Part shown: in pieces, positions 6,790 through 14,928 of the stretch | Numbering within the stretch: the stretch's first letter is position 1 | Layout of the letters: every line of letters begins with the position of its first letter | The notes under the pieces: model-generated | The model's database searches: none | What the model was told of the DNA's origin: nothing | Seen by the model: the letters and a program-made list of their open reading frames with translations, nothing else | Position numbers and translations under genes: made by a program | Assembly: GCF_003990355.1 (NCBI RefSeq) | Contig: NZ_CP034670.1 | Span: 930,001 to 994,000 of the forward strand | From: Eikenella corrodens | GTDB lineage: Bacteria; Pseudomonadota; Gammaproteobacteria; Burkholderiales; Neisseriaceae | DNA: 64,000 nucleotides | Direction: 5' to 3'

Positions 6790-7407
6790 CTACGGTTTTT
6801 TGCGGCGGCTGCCGTCTCTTTCCAAAAATACCGAGAAGTGTTTATATTTAGGCTCATCCGTTAAATATTTCTGACAGGATTTTCTGATGGTTAAATGCAA
6901 GCCTCTTTTATCCGTGAACTGTTCTAAAGCAGCCCGAACTTGTGGTGCGAACCCCGCTATTCTGCGTTTGGTCAAACCCAAAACAATTACGCTTGCAAAC
7001 AGTGGGTTCTCCCAGAAACTAATATGTTTCTGAATAATTTCAATGAATTGAGTATCTAATTTATTCTCCCATAACGTCAAAATAAAACTTCGCCGCCCAT
7101 CAGCATATTTTTCATTTTCTATCAGGCTTAAAATCGTATCGGAAACCTTTTTCGATGATTTCAGCTGCGGATAAACCTTTTTCAAGCCCATCATCAATCG
7201 TAATGCTACGGTATTAATCCTGTATTCAAATGCATAGTTAAGCATTTCTGAATTGTCTTTTTCTTTAAAATGATCAAAAGCAAATTCGCAGGCTTCCAGA
7301 ACCCAATCAGAAAGGGTGTCTTCGTTAAAATTATGATCTTCTGAGATTAATCCATTATCATAAGTTACCATTTTTTCGATAACCGTGCTGTTTTGTTTTC
7401 TATCCAT
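6790..7407 (-). CDS. Orphan hypothetical protein, AT-rich gene
   Basis: The 205-aa product is soluble and predicted mainly helical, with no signal peptide or membrane segment and many Lys/Asn/Glu residues. The gene is visibly more AT-rich than its neighbours, a sign of recent acquisition. It ends with a basic tail (GSRRKKP) beside a palindromic repeat. Its start is preceded by TTTCCT on the plus strand (AGGAAA on the coding strand), a fair ribosome site. No family was recognised. Position next to another AT-rich orphan suggests a small accessory island. Confidence 0.65.
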   Translation of the reverse strand: MDRKQNSTVIEKMVTYDNGLISEDHNFNEDTLSDWVLEACEFAFDHFKEKDNSEMLNYAFEYRINTVALRLMMGLKKVYPQLKSSKKVSDTILSLIENEKYADGRRSFILTLWENKLDTQFIEIIQKHISFWENPLFASVIVLGLTKRRIAGFAPQVRAALEQFTDKRGLHLTIRKSCQKYLTDEPKYKHFSVFLERDGSRRKKP

Positions 7408-7554
7408 ACTATTTTCCTTTAGAGAACTTGTCTCATGTCTTGAATTACTTGGATAATATGATTTTATTCAAATTCAATTTATTGGATTGAGATAGGCAGC
7501 CTGAAAAAACAGCGGAAACAGTCCATAAACAAAATCTTTATATTGATTGAAGGT

Positions 7555-7574
7555 GTCGGATTCAAGAATCCGAC
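7555..7574. repeat. Short palindromic repeat (GTCGGATT type), copy 2
   Basis: GTCGGATTCAAGAATCCGAC is followed by CTACG and, 25 nt later, a DUS at about 7600. It lies between the two AT-rich orphan genes. Confidence 0.5.
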
Positions 7575-7636
7575 CTACGTTTGCTGCGCATTTTGTTTTT
7601 CAGGTAGCCTGAAAGGGATGTATGGGCAGCAAGTAC

Positions 7637-8194
7637 CTATCCTACGCCCGCTGTTCTACGGCAGGGCTTGTTTATTCTTCGATTAACCATAAAATATTGA
7701 GCCAAATTTTCAAAAATTTGTTCCGATTGCCCTGTATAGCACCATATTTGCGGTTCGATGGCATCAGGCGTTACCCAAACCAACAACACATAATCTCCAT
7801 TTTCTCTATCTTCAATAGCAAATAATGAAAGTTGGTTATCGGAATACAGTTGAGGTGCAGAGCCTTCCCAATTTTTCCTCATTACATCAATCCATCTCCT
7901 GAAATATTTTGTTCTTAGGGTTTTGTTTATTTTCTCATGCCCTAAGAATTCGACATCACAATCTTTCCAATTATCAGCAAATGCAAATCTTTCTTTCAAC
8001 ATGGGAGACAACGGCCGATTGAAATCGGTTTGTAGCGTTGGAATAAAATTGGGCAATTCTTTTGGTTTTTGGATAATTTGCTTGTCAACATAAATATCTT
8101 TTTCTTTCCAGCCAAATTGCTGCATGCCTTCAATTATTTCCCTTTTCCTTGATTCATAGGAGGCGGCATATTGTTTCATTAATTCTGTCAGCAT
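7637..8194 (-). CDS. Orphan hypothetical protein, possibly SMI1/KNR4 (SUKH)-like
   Basis: The 185-aa product is soluble, with an N-terminal helix (MLTELMKQYAASYESRKREI) and a C-terminal part reading FAIEDRENGDYVLLVW and then WCYTGQSEQIFENLAQYF. The acidic-loop-then-strand pattern is reminiscent of SUKH-type immunity proteins, but this is a weak visual impression. The gene is AT-rich like its neighbour. No toxin gene is adjacent. A start at 8194 with AGGAG upstream on the coding strand is plausible. Confidence 0.6.
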   Translation of the reverse strand: MLTELMKQYAASYESRKREIIEGMQQFGWKEKDIYVDKQIIQKPKELPNFIPTLQTDFNRPLSPMLKERFAFADNWKDCDVEFLGHEKINKTLRTKYFRRWIDVMRKNWEGSAPQLYSDNQLSLFAIEDRENGDYVLLVWVTPDAIEPQIWCYTGQSEQIFENLAQYFMVNRRINKPCRRTAGVG

Positions 8195-8263
8195 AAATCT
8201 ACTCCTTAAAGTCTCTCTAATTTATGGTAAATGCAGCATAGGGCGGATATTGATACCCACGCA

Positions 8264-8305
8264 AATTTTCAGGCAGCCTGCAAGCAATACAGGCTACCTG
8301 AAAAT
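8264..8305 (-). terminator. DUS-pair terminator of ilvD
   Basis: The hairpin arms are ATTTTCAGGCAGCCTG (a one-base DUS variant) and CAGGCTACCTGAAAAT, about 20 nt beyond the ilvD stop. Confidence 0.65.
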
Positions 8306-8326
8306 GGTTTATGGCTTTAAAACCAA

Positions 8327-10186
8327 TCAGCGTTCGATTTGGCTCACATCCCGCACCGCGCCTTTGTCGGCGGAAGTCGCCATCGCGCCGTAAGCCCTTA
8401 ATGCGGCGGAGACGTAGCGGTCGCGGTTTTCCGGCTTCCACGCTTTGCTGCCGCGCGCTTCCATTTCGGCGCGGCGTTTTGCGAGTTCTTCGTCGGACAC
8501 TTTCAGGTTGATGCTGCGGTTGGGGATGTCGATTTCAATCGTATCGCCTTCGTGCACCAAGCCGATGGCGCCGCCTTCCGCCGCTTCAGGCGAGGCGTGT
8601 CCGATGGAGAGGCCTGATGTGCCGCCGGAGAAGCGCCCGTCGGTCAGCAGGGCGCAGGCTTTGCCGAGACCTTTAGATTTCAGGTAGGAAGTCGGATACA
8701 GCATTTCCTGCATACCGGGGCCGCCTTTCGGGCCTTCGTAGCGGATGATGACGATGTCGCCGGCAACGATTTGGTTGCCCAAAATGCCTTCTACTGCGGC
8801 TTCTTGGCTTTCAAACACGCGGGCACGGCCGGTGAATTTGAGGATGCTCTCGTCCACGCCTGCGGTTTTCACCACGCAGCCGCGCTCGGCGATGTTGCCG
8901 AACAAGACCGCCAAACCGCCGTCTTGCGAGTAGGCGTGTTCGACGTTGCGGATGCAGCCTTTTTCGCGGTCGAGGTCGAGGGTTTTCCACATACGGTTTT
9001 GCGAGAACGCTTGGGTGGTGCGCACGCCGCCGGGTGCGGCTTTGAAGCGTTCGATGGCATGGGTGTTTTCGGGATTGGTCACGTCCCATTTTTCAATTGC
9101 GTCTTTCAGCGTCGGCGCGTGAATGGTGTATACGTCGGTGTGCAGTTTGCCCGCTTTGTCCAGTTCTTTCAGGATGGCGAAGATGCCGCCGGCGCGGTGT
9201 ACGTCTTCCATGTAGTAGTCGTGGTTGTTGGGCGCGGTTTTGCAGATGCAGGGGACGACGCGGCTTAAGCGGTCGATGTCGGCCATTTTGAAATCCACGC
9301 CTGCTTCGTTGGCAACGGCGAGCAAATGCAGGATGGTGTTGGTGGAGCCGCCCATGGCGATGTCCATGGTCATGGCGTTTTCAAACGCTTTTTTGGTGGC
9401 GATGCTGCGCGGCAGCACGGTTTCGTCGTCTTGCTCGTAATAGCGTTTGGTGATTTCGACAATCATGCGGCCGGCTTCGAGGAACAATTCTTTACGGCCT
9501 GCGTGGGTGGCGAGGTAGGAGCCGTTGCCGGGCAGGGACAGGCCGAGCGCTTCGGTCAGGCAGTTCATGGAGTTGGCGGTGAACATGCCGGAGCAGGAAC
9601 CGCAGGTCGGGCAGGCGTTTTGTTCGACTTCTTCGACTTGCTGGTTGCTGACATTGTCGTCCGCCGATTCAATCATGGCGTCAATCAAGTCCAAGCGGCG
9701 TTCGGGCTGGATGTTGGCCACGCCGATGACCTTGCCCGCTTCCATCGGACCGCCGGAAACGAAGATGGTCGGGATGTTCAGGCGCATGGCGGCAATCAGC
9801 ATTCCGGGGGTGATTTTGTCGCAGTTGGAAATGCACACCAGCGCGTCGGCGCAGTGGGCGTTCACCATGTATTCGATAGAGTCGGCAATCAAATCGCGGC
9901 TGGGCAGGGAGTACAACATGCCGCTGTGTCCCATGGCGATGCCGTCGTCGATGGCGATGGTGTTGAATTCTTTGGCGATGGCGCCCGCTTTTTCAATTTC
10001 GCGGGCAACCAGTTGGCCCATGTTGTGCAGGTGGACATGGCCGGGCACGAATTGGGTGAACGAGTTGGCAACGGCGATGATAGGTTTGCCGAAGTCGGTT
10101 TCCATCACGCCGGTGGCGCGCCACAATGCGCGCGCGCCCGCCATATTGCGGCCGTGGGTGGAGGTTTTGGAGCGGTAGTCTGGCAT
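8327..10186 (-). CDS. ilvD: Dihydroxy-acid dehydratase
   Basis: The 619-aa product catalyses dehydration of 2,3-dihydroxy-isovalerate and 2,3-dihydroxy-3-methylvalerate, the third common step of isoleucine and valine synthesis, which also feeds leucine. Fe-S ligand motifs are visible: NCDKITPGM (Cys122) and ACPTCGSCSGMFTANSMNCL (Cys195 in the usual second position). The length matches the E. coli-type enzyme. The start is unambiguous (MPDYRSKTST). It stands alone here; ilvBN and ilvC are not in the window, while leuB, leuD and leuC are about 26-32 kb away. Confidence 0.97.
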   Translation of the reverse strand: MPDYRSKTSTHGRNMAGARALWRATGVMETDFGKPIIAVANSFTQFVPGHVHLHNMGQLVAREIEKAGAIAKEFNTIAIDDGIAMGHSGMLYSLPSRDLIADSIEYMVNAHCADALVCISNCDKITPGMLIAAMRLNIPTIFVSGGPMEAGKVIGVANIQPERRLDLIDAMIESADDNVSNQQVEEVEQNACPTCGSCSGMFTANSMNCLTEALGLSLPGNGSYLATHAGRKELFLEAGRMIVEITKRYYEQDDETVLPRSIATKKAFENAMTMDIAMGGSTNTILHLLAVANEAGVDFKMADIDRLSRVVPCICKTAPNNHDYYMEDVHRAGGIFAILKELDKAGKLHTDVYTIHAPTLKDAIEKWDVTNPENTHAIERFKAAPGGVRTTQAFSQNRMWKTLDLDREKGCIRNVEHAYSQDGGLAVLFGNIAERGCVVKTAGVDESILKFTGRARVFESQEAAVEGILGNQIVAGDIVIIRYEGPKGGPGMQEMLYPTSYLKSKGLGKACALLTDGRFSGGTSGLSIGHASPEAAEGGAIGLVHEGDTIEIDIPNRSINLKVSDEELAKRRAEMEARGSKAWKPENRDRYVSAALRAYGAMATSADKGAVRDVSQIER

Positions 10187-10228
10187 GGTTAGAGTCCTTG
10201 TTTAATATGGTGATTTATAGAATATTTG

Positions 10229-10272
10229 GGGCTACCTGAAAATGGCTAAGGCGGCATTTTTCAGGTAGCCTT
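10229..10272. terminator. Inverted DUS pair upstream of ilvD
   Basis: GGCTACCTGAAAAT and ATTTTCAGGTAGCC flank a 12-nt loop. It lies about 45 nt upstream of the ilvD start, so it does not terminate ilvD; its role is unclear. Confidence 0.45.
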
Positions 10273-10573
10273 TCGGTTGGGGCGTATTTTAGCCGAATCG
10301 GGCAGGCTTGTTGCAAGTGCCTCTGTAGGATGTGATGCGCTATTTATTTGTGTAAAACGCTATAATTTTGCCATTTTATAGCCGTAGTAAGTGCTGCAAT
10401 ATGATTCCAAACCGTTTTCAGGTAGCCTGAAACACAAATCGGGCGAATCTGAGCCCGTTTAAAATGGGTATGGCTGAGGCCGGGATTGCCTTGCCGGGTG
10501 GGAAATGGTAGTTTGACAGCCTCTTTACAAAATTTGTGGCACAAACTGCCAAGTTGAAGCGGAGAAGATAGAA

Positions 10574-11968
10574 GTGAACGAAGCCAAAGAAGCCTTATTG
10601 GAAATGCAGCCGCGCGAAGCGGCGGTGATGGCCGCGCTGGTGGTGGCCGTGATGGGCGTTACTATGATTCATTTCGGCTGGGTGCCGCATTTGTCGGTAA
10701 TTTTGGTGCTGTGTGGGCTGCTCTGTTTCGGCAAAGCCAAAGGGCTGGATTTCGGCCGTATGCAGCTGAGCATGGCGCGCGGCGTGCTCTCCGGCATCGG
10801 CGCGATTTATCTCTTCTTTTTCATTGGTTTGCTGGTGTCGGCGCTGATGGTGTCCGGCGCGATTCCTACGCTGATGTATTACGGCTTCGAGCTGATTTCG
10901 CCGCAGTTTTTCTACCTTTCCGCTTTCGTGCTCACTTCGATGGTGGGCGTGGCCATCGGCAGCAGCCTCACCACCTGTGCCACCCTGGGCGTGGCCTTTA
11001 TCGGCATGGGCAGCGCGTTGGGTGCTAATCCGGCTGTGGTGGCCGGGGCGGTGGTATCTGGCGCGTTTTTCGGCGACAAAATGTCGCCCATTTCCGACAC
11101 CACCAGCATTGCCGCCTCCATTGTGGGCATCGATTTGTTCGACCATATCCGCAATATGATGTACACCACCATCCCCGCCTGGCTGCTTACCGCGCTGTTG
11201 CTTTGGCTGCTCTCTGGCCACACCGCTGCCGCCGATTTAAGCAGCGTGGCCGCCTTCCAAACCCAGCTGCAGGCCAGCGGCTTAGTGCACGGCTACACCC
11301 TGTTGCCCTTTGCCGTGCTGATCGTTTTGGCCATGCGCCGCGTGAACGCGATTTACACCATCATCATCACTATCGCCGTTTCCCTCGCGCTCACCTATCT
11401 GCACAGCAGCCCCAGCATCGAACAGCTCGGCGGCTACTTCTTCAACGGCTACGCGCCGCCGGAAGGCACCGATTTGGGCAATGTGGCCAAGCTGATTTCG
11501 CGCGGCGGCATCGGCAGCATGTTTTTCACCCAAACCATCGTTATCCTCGCCCTCAGTCTCGGCGGCCTGCTCAACGCCCTGGGCATCCTGCCCGCGCTGC
11601 TCTCCGGCATCGGCCATATGTTGGTTAACGCCGGCCGCGCCACCTTCACCGTGGCCGCCACTTCGCTGGGCGTCAACGTGCTCATCGGCGAGCAATACCT
11701 CAGCCTGCTCCTGGCCGGCAACACCTTCAAGCCCATCTACGAGCGGCTCGGCCTGCACCCGCGCAACATCGCCCGCACCGTGGAAGATGCGGGCACGGTA
11801 ACCAACCCGCTCGTGCCCTGGAGCGTGTGCGGCGTGTTTATCCACCATGCCCTAGGCGTGCCCGTAATCGATTATCTGCCCTACGCCTTCTTCTGCTACC
11901 TCAGCCTGCTGCTCACTCTCGTGTTCGGCTTCACCGGCTTCACTTTGAGCAAAAAGGAAACAGCATAA
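10574..11968 (+). CDS. nhaC: Na+/H+ antiporter, NhaC family
   Basis: The 464-aa inner-membrane protein has about eleven hydrophobic segments. It exchanges Na+ for H+ (or acts as a related malate/lactate-type antiporter). Family-typical stretches are SGAFFGDKMSPISDTTSIAA near residues 170-190, TTCATLGVAFIGMG and GTVTNPLVPWSVCGVF near the C-terminus. The start codon is GTG at 10574, preceded by GGAGAAG. Substrate cannot be fixed within the NhaC superfamily from sequence alone. Confidence 0.88.
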   Translation: MNEAKEALLEMQPREAAVMAALVVAVMGVTMIHFGWVPHLSVILVLCGLLCFGKAKGLDFGRMQLSMARGVLSGIGAIYLFFFIGLLVSALMVSGAIPTLMYYGFELISPQFFYLSAFVLTSMVGVAIGSSLTTCATLGVAFIGMGSALGANPAVVAGAVVSGAFFGDKMSPISDTTSIAASIVGIDLFDHIRNMMYTTIPAWLLTALLLWLLSGHTAAADLSSVAAFQTQLQASGLVHGYTLLPFAVLIVLAMRRVNAIYTIIITIAVSLALTYLHSSPSIEQLGGYFFNGYAPPEGTDLGNVAKLISRGGIGSMFFTQTIVILALSLGGLLNALGILPALLSGIGHMLVNAGRATFTVAATSLGVNVLIGEQYLSLLLAGNTFKPIYERLGLHPRNIARTVEDAGTVTNPLVPWSVCGVFIHHALGVPVIDYLPYAFFCYLSLLLTLVFGFTGFTLSKKETA

Positions 11969-11991
11969 ACGGCACGGCACCGCAGATTGGG

Positions 11992-12059
11992 AAAGGCTAC
12001 CTGAAAAGTGCAAGACAGGGTTCTGCTTCGCAGAAGCCGACATTTTCAGGTAGCCTTTT
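11992..12059 (+). terminator. Inverted DUS pair after nhaC
   Basis: GAAAGGCTACCTGAAAA and TTTTCAGGTAGCCTTTT flank a 35-nt loop that contains an inner hairpin (TTCTGCTTCGCAGAA). Confidence 0.65.
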
Positions 12060-12091
12060 GCCAACACGTCGGGCTACCTGAAAACATATGG

Positions 12092-12193
12092 CAAGCCAAA
12101 CGAGCTTTCGATACAAGGCGGTAAGTCGTAGACGATACGGAAGGACGGCAAGGCAACGTAACGTAACGCAGTAGCGAAGGTTCGGTTGGCTTG
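12092..12193. repeat. MITE-like element, family 2, copy 1 (102 bp)
   Basis: The left end CAAGCCAAACGAGCTTTCG matches the reverse complement of the right end (CAAGCCAACCGAACCTTCG) at about 15 of 19 positions. The element resembles those at 17208-17273 and 16344-16440 (shared ACTTTCGAT-like left end and GTTCGGTTGGCT right end). It has no ORF and lies between DUS pairs. Confidence 0.55.
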
Positions 12194-12278
12194 TTATGTA
12201 CCCGACTGGCGGCAGGGGGGCGCAACAAGGGAAGGGCAATTTGAAATCGGCGCGGCCATGCCGGCCTGCGGCAATATA

Positions 12279-12342
12279 AAAGGCTACCTGAAAACGCAGC
12301 GCAGCAAAATTTCTGCGCTATTAGGTTTTCAGGTAGCCTTTT
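12279..12342. terminator. Inverted DUS pair, exbD side terminator
   Basis: AAAGGCTACCTGAAAAC and GTTTTCAGGTAGCCTTTTT flank a loop with its own small inverted repeat (GCGCAGC...TTTCTGCGC). It ends about 20 nt from the exbD stop and would terminate the tonB-exbB-exbD transcript. Confidence 0.65.
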
Positions 12343-12361
12343 TATTGGCCTAGGCTGCGGT

Positions 12362-12808
12362 TTACTGCTGCGGCTGGGCGTGGTCTTTTTCTTCGGTAAC
12401 GAAGCCGACTTTGCTCAGGCCGGCGTCGCGCACGGCGCTGAGGGCTTTTTCCACATGCTCGAACTGGGCGTTTTTATCGGCGGCGATGGCAATCACTTGA
12501 TCGGGATTGGTTTTGGCCAGCTCTTGCAGCCGGTTTTCCAAGTCCTGCAGGCTGATTTTCTCGCCTTCGGCCAAGTGGTAGCTGCCGTCGGCGGCAATGG
12601 AAAGGCGCAGCGGGTCTTTGGGCTGGGCGGCGTTTTCCGCCACTTGCTTGGCCGAGGCGGTGGGCAGTTCCAGCGGGATGGAGTGGGTCATCACCGGCAT
12701 GGTGATCATGAATACAATCAGCAGCACGAGCATCACATCTACCAGCGGGGTAACGTTGATGTCGGCCATGGGCGAATCGTCGCCGCCGTTCATCGAACCG
12801 AAGGCCAT
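12362..12808 (-). CDS. exbD: Biopolymer transport protein ExbD
   Basis: The 148-aa inner-membrane protein has a single transmembrane helix (VDVMLVLLIVFMITMPVM), preceded by the conserved DINVTPLVD motif containing the proton-path Asp (PLVD). The periplasmic part is of usual length. It acts with ExbB to harvest the proton gradient and energise TonB. Its start lies 4 nt after the exbB stop, so the two are co-translated. Confidence 0.96.
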   Translation of the reverse strand: MAFGSMNGGDDSPMADINVTPLVDVMLVLLIVFMITMPVMTHSIPLELPTASAKQVAENAAQPKDPLRLSIAADGSYHLAEGEKISLQDLENRLQELAKTNPDQVIAIAADKNAQFEHVEKALSAVRDAGLSKVGFVTEEKDHAQPQQ

Positions 12809-12812
12809 GCTC

Positions 12813-13469
12813 TTACTCCTTGTCGTTCATAATCTTAACGTGCAAATCGTAGGCGTAGGCATCCATATCCTGCACCACCTGTTTGTTGCCGAACACGATG
12901 AAGTTGTAGGCCAGCACGGCGGGGATGGCGGCAAACAGACCGACGGCGGTGGCCACCAGCGCTTCGCCGATGGGGCCGGCCACGGTGGCGATGTTTACCT
13001 GGCCTTGCTGGCTGATGTTTTCCAGCGCGTGGTAAATGCCCCACACCGTGCCGAACAGGCCGATAAACGGGGCGGTGGCGCCCACGGAGGCGAGAATGGT
13101 GAGCCCGCCGTTGAGGCCGCGTTTGGCAATGTCCATTTTATGGCGGATGTGTTGCACCAGATAGTCGCCCAAGGGAATGCTGGTGAGCTGGCTGGCGGGG
13201 TTGGCGCGGTATTGGCGCGCGGCCTGGACGGCGGATTGGGTGAGGTCGGCCAGCGGGGAGGGATGGGCTTTGGCCAGGCGCAGCACTTCATCAAGCGAGG
13301 CCACGGTGGCGACGGCTTCAATCGTGCCCCGGTTGGCGTGGCGTACTTGGTGCAGGCGGATGCTGCGCATGATGATGATCCACCAGGTGAGGATACTCAT
13401 CAGCACCAGCAGCAGAAATACGGTAATCAATACAATGTCGCCTTGGGCGAAAACGTGTCCTAAGTTCAT
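12813..13469 (-). CDS. exbB: Biopolymer transport protein ExbB
   Basis: The 218-aa inner-membrane protein has three hydrophobic segments: an N-terminal one (VLITVFLLLVLMSILTWWII) and two near the C-terminus, including the ASVGATAPFIGLFGTVWGI block typical of MotA/TolQ/ExbB proteins. It forms the oligomeric scaffold around ExbD. It follows tonB by 52 nt and overlaps no other gene. The order tonB-exbB-exbD is that of other Neisseriaceae. Confidence 0.96.
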   Translation of the reverse strand: MNLGHVFAQGDIVLITVFLLLVLMSILTWWIIIMRSIRLHQVRHANRGTIEAVATVASLDEVLRLAKAHPSPLADLTQSAVQAARQYRANPASQLTSIPLGDYLVQHIRHKMDIAKRGLNGGLTILASVGATAPFIGLFGTVWGIYHALENISQQGQVNIATVAGPIGEALVATAVGLFAAIPAVLAYNFIVFGNKQVVQDMDAYAYDLHVKIMNDKE

Positions 13470-13521
13470 AATATTCCTAATATTAAGGTAATGAGATTGA
13501 CTAATCGGTTTAGTTGGGTTT

Positions 13522-14502
13522 TTAAGGAGCTTTAAAACGCAGGGTAAAAGTATAGCTTTGGCGAACGGGCTGGCCGTTGCGTTTGGCCGGAACGAAGGTA
13601 TAGCTCTGGCGCACGGTGTTGGCAGCGGATGCGCCGAACAGCGGATGGGAGGCGGAAACGATTTCCACGCTGGAAGGCTTGCCGTTGGCTTCCACCATCA
13701 CGCGCAGTTTTACCGTGCCGCTGATGCCTTCGTCTTCCAATTGTGGCGGATAGGGCGGTTTCGGATTGTGCAGGTAGCCGCCTAGGTGGGTGGGTGCGCT
13801 GTCGCCGCCACCACCGCCACCACCGCCACCACCGACAGGGCCTTGGCCGTTGCCGACACCGCCGCCTTCGCCGCCGCCACGGCCACCGCCTTTGCCGGGG
13901 CCTTCTCCATCGCCTTCACCTTGGCCATGACCAGTGCCACGGCCGCCGCCGCGGCCTCCGCCTTCTCCGGCGGAAGGCGTGCCTTTGCCGCCGCCGCCAC
14001 CGCCTGCGTTGGCGCTATGGCCTGCATTCGGGTTGGTAGGGGCAATCGGCCGCTCGGGCTGTGCCTGCGGCTTGGGTTCGGGGCGGGGTTGCGCTTGAGG
14101 CTGCGGTTTGGGTTCGGGTTTCGGCTCAACCGGTTTGGGCTGAACGATGTCGGCAGGTTTGTCTTGCCGTTCCACTGGTTTGATTTGCGTGCGCTGCTCA
14201 GGCACGGGTTTAACCGGCTGCGGCTTGGGCCGTTCCGGTTTCGGTTGTTCTGGTTTGGGCGCTTCGGGCGGGGTTTGCTTCGGCGGTTCGGCGGGCGGCT
14301 CGTCTTCAGATATGGTGTCGCCACCCGTACCGCCGCCGCCCCCGCCGCCGCCAATCTCACCAAGATCGACAAAGCTCAGCCCGGGCGGTTCGGTTGGCAG
14401 TTCCGGCGGCTTAATCGAGGTCAGCAGCCAAAACAGCAGGGTGTGAACGGCAATCACGAATACGAGCGCGGCCGGGGATAAAAGACGGTTTTCGTTTTGC
14501 AT
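13522..14502 (-). CDS. tonB: Energy transducer TonB with an unusual glycine-rich linker
   Basis: The 326-aa protein has a membrane anchor near residues 10-28 (AALVFVIAVHTLLFWLL). A Pro/Lys/Glu-rich spacer follows (about residues 68-155; many KPEP, PKPQ units), then a long Gly-rich tract of roughly 75 residues (GGGGGGKGTPS through GQGPVGGGGGGGGGG). The C-terminal TonB domain (about 235-326) contains PPYPPQLEDEGISGTVKLRV and ends in SYTFTLRFKAP. The second spacer is what makes it longer than typical TonB. It transmits energy to outer-membrane siderophore, haem or metal receptors. Confidence 0.93.
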   Translation of the reverse strand: MQNENRLLSPAALVFVIAVHTLLFWLLTSIKPPELPTEPPGLSFVDLGEIGGGGGGGGTGGDTISEDEPPAEPPKQTPPEAPKPEQPKPERPKPQPVKPVPEQRTQIKPVERQDKPADIVQPKPVEPKPEPKPQPQAQPRPEPKPQAQPERPIAPTNPNAGHSANAGGGGGGKGTPSAGEGGGRGGGRGTGHGQGEGDGEGPGKGGGRGGGEGGGVGNGQGPVGGGGGGGGGGDSAPTHLGGYLHNPKPPYPPQLEDEGISGTVKLRVMVEANGKPSSVEIVSASHPLFGASAANTVRQSYTFVPAKRNGQPVRQSYTFTLRFKAP

Positions 14503-14513
14503 GATAGGGCGGC

Positions 14514-14542
14514 ATATTAGTGCGAACTATTTTTGTTTGCAA
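14514..14542 (-). promoter_or_regulatory. Candidate sigma-70 promoter of tonB
   Basis: On the minus strand TTGCAA (14542-14537) and TAATAT (14519-14514) are separated by exactly 17 nt. An inverted repeat TGCGAAC...GTTTGCA (14521-14541) overlaps the spacer and could be an operator. The expected start point lies only about 5 nt before the annotated ATG, so the mRNA would be nearly leaderless unless another promoter is used. Confidence 0.45.
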
Positions 14543-14610
14543 GGAGTTTTTGTTCGGCTGTGCGAACGGCTGATGTTTTCTGGTAAAGCATGGTTTGGCT
14601 GATAGGTTTG

Positions 14611-14651
14611 GAGGCTACCTGAAAGCCGGTTGGCAGTTTCAGGTAGCCTTT
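14611..14651. terminator. Inverted DUS pair between tonB and the NSS gene
   Basis: AGGCTACCTGAAAGC and GCAGTTTCAGGTAGCCT form a hairpin. It lies upstream of both divergent genes. The remainder of 14652-14928 is AT-rich with no ORF and probably holds the promoter of the symporter gene. Confidence 0.5.
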
Positions 14652-14928
14652 CATGCTGCCGGATTGGTTTGGGCAGGAGTGGTGATATTGGTATAACTGT
14701 TTTTCTCTTGATTGATAATGTGAGATTAAAACAACAAACTTGCTATTTATATTTTTAAACGGTATTAAATGCTAAAAATATAGCAATCAAATATCTGGCC
14801 TGCCTGTGCGCTTGCCGATTCGGGCAGGAAAACTGCGTAATGCGGCGGCGGCGGGATTGTGGCGGCGGCTTGGATGTTTGTTTTTGTTAAAATCGCGCCT
14901 TTCTTTTGTTTCGGATGATTGCAGCCGT

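Noticed and set aside
13782..14481. ORFs of about 100-230 codons opposite or overlapping tonB
   Set aside because: Created by the GC-rich Gly/Pro repeat codons; no signal or conserved motif.
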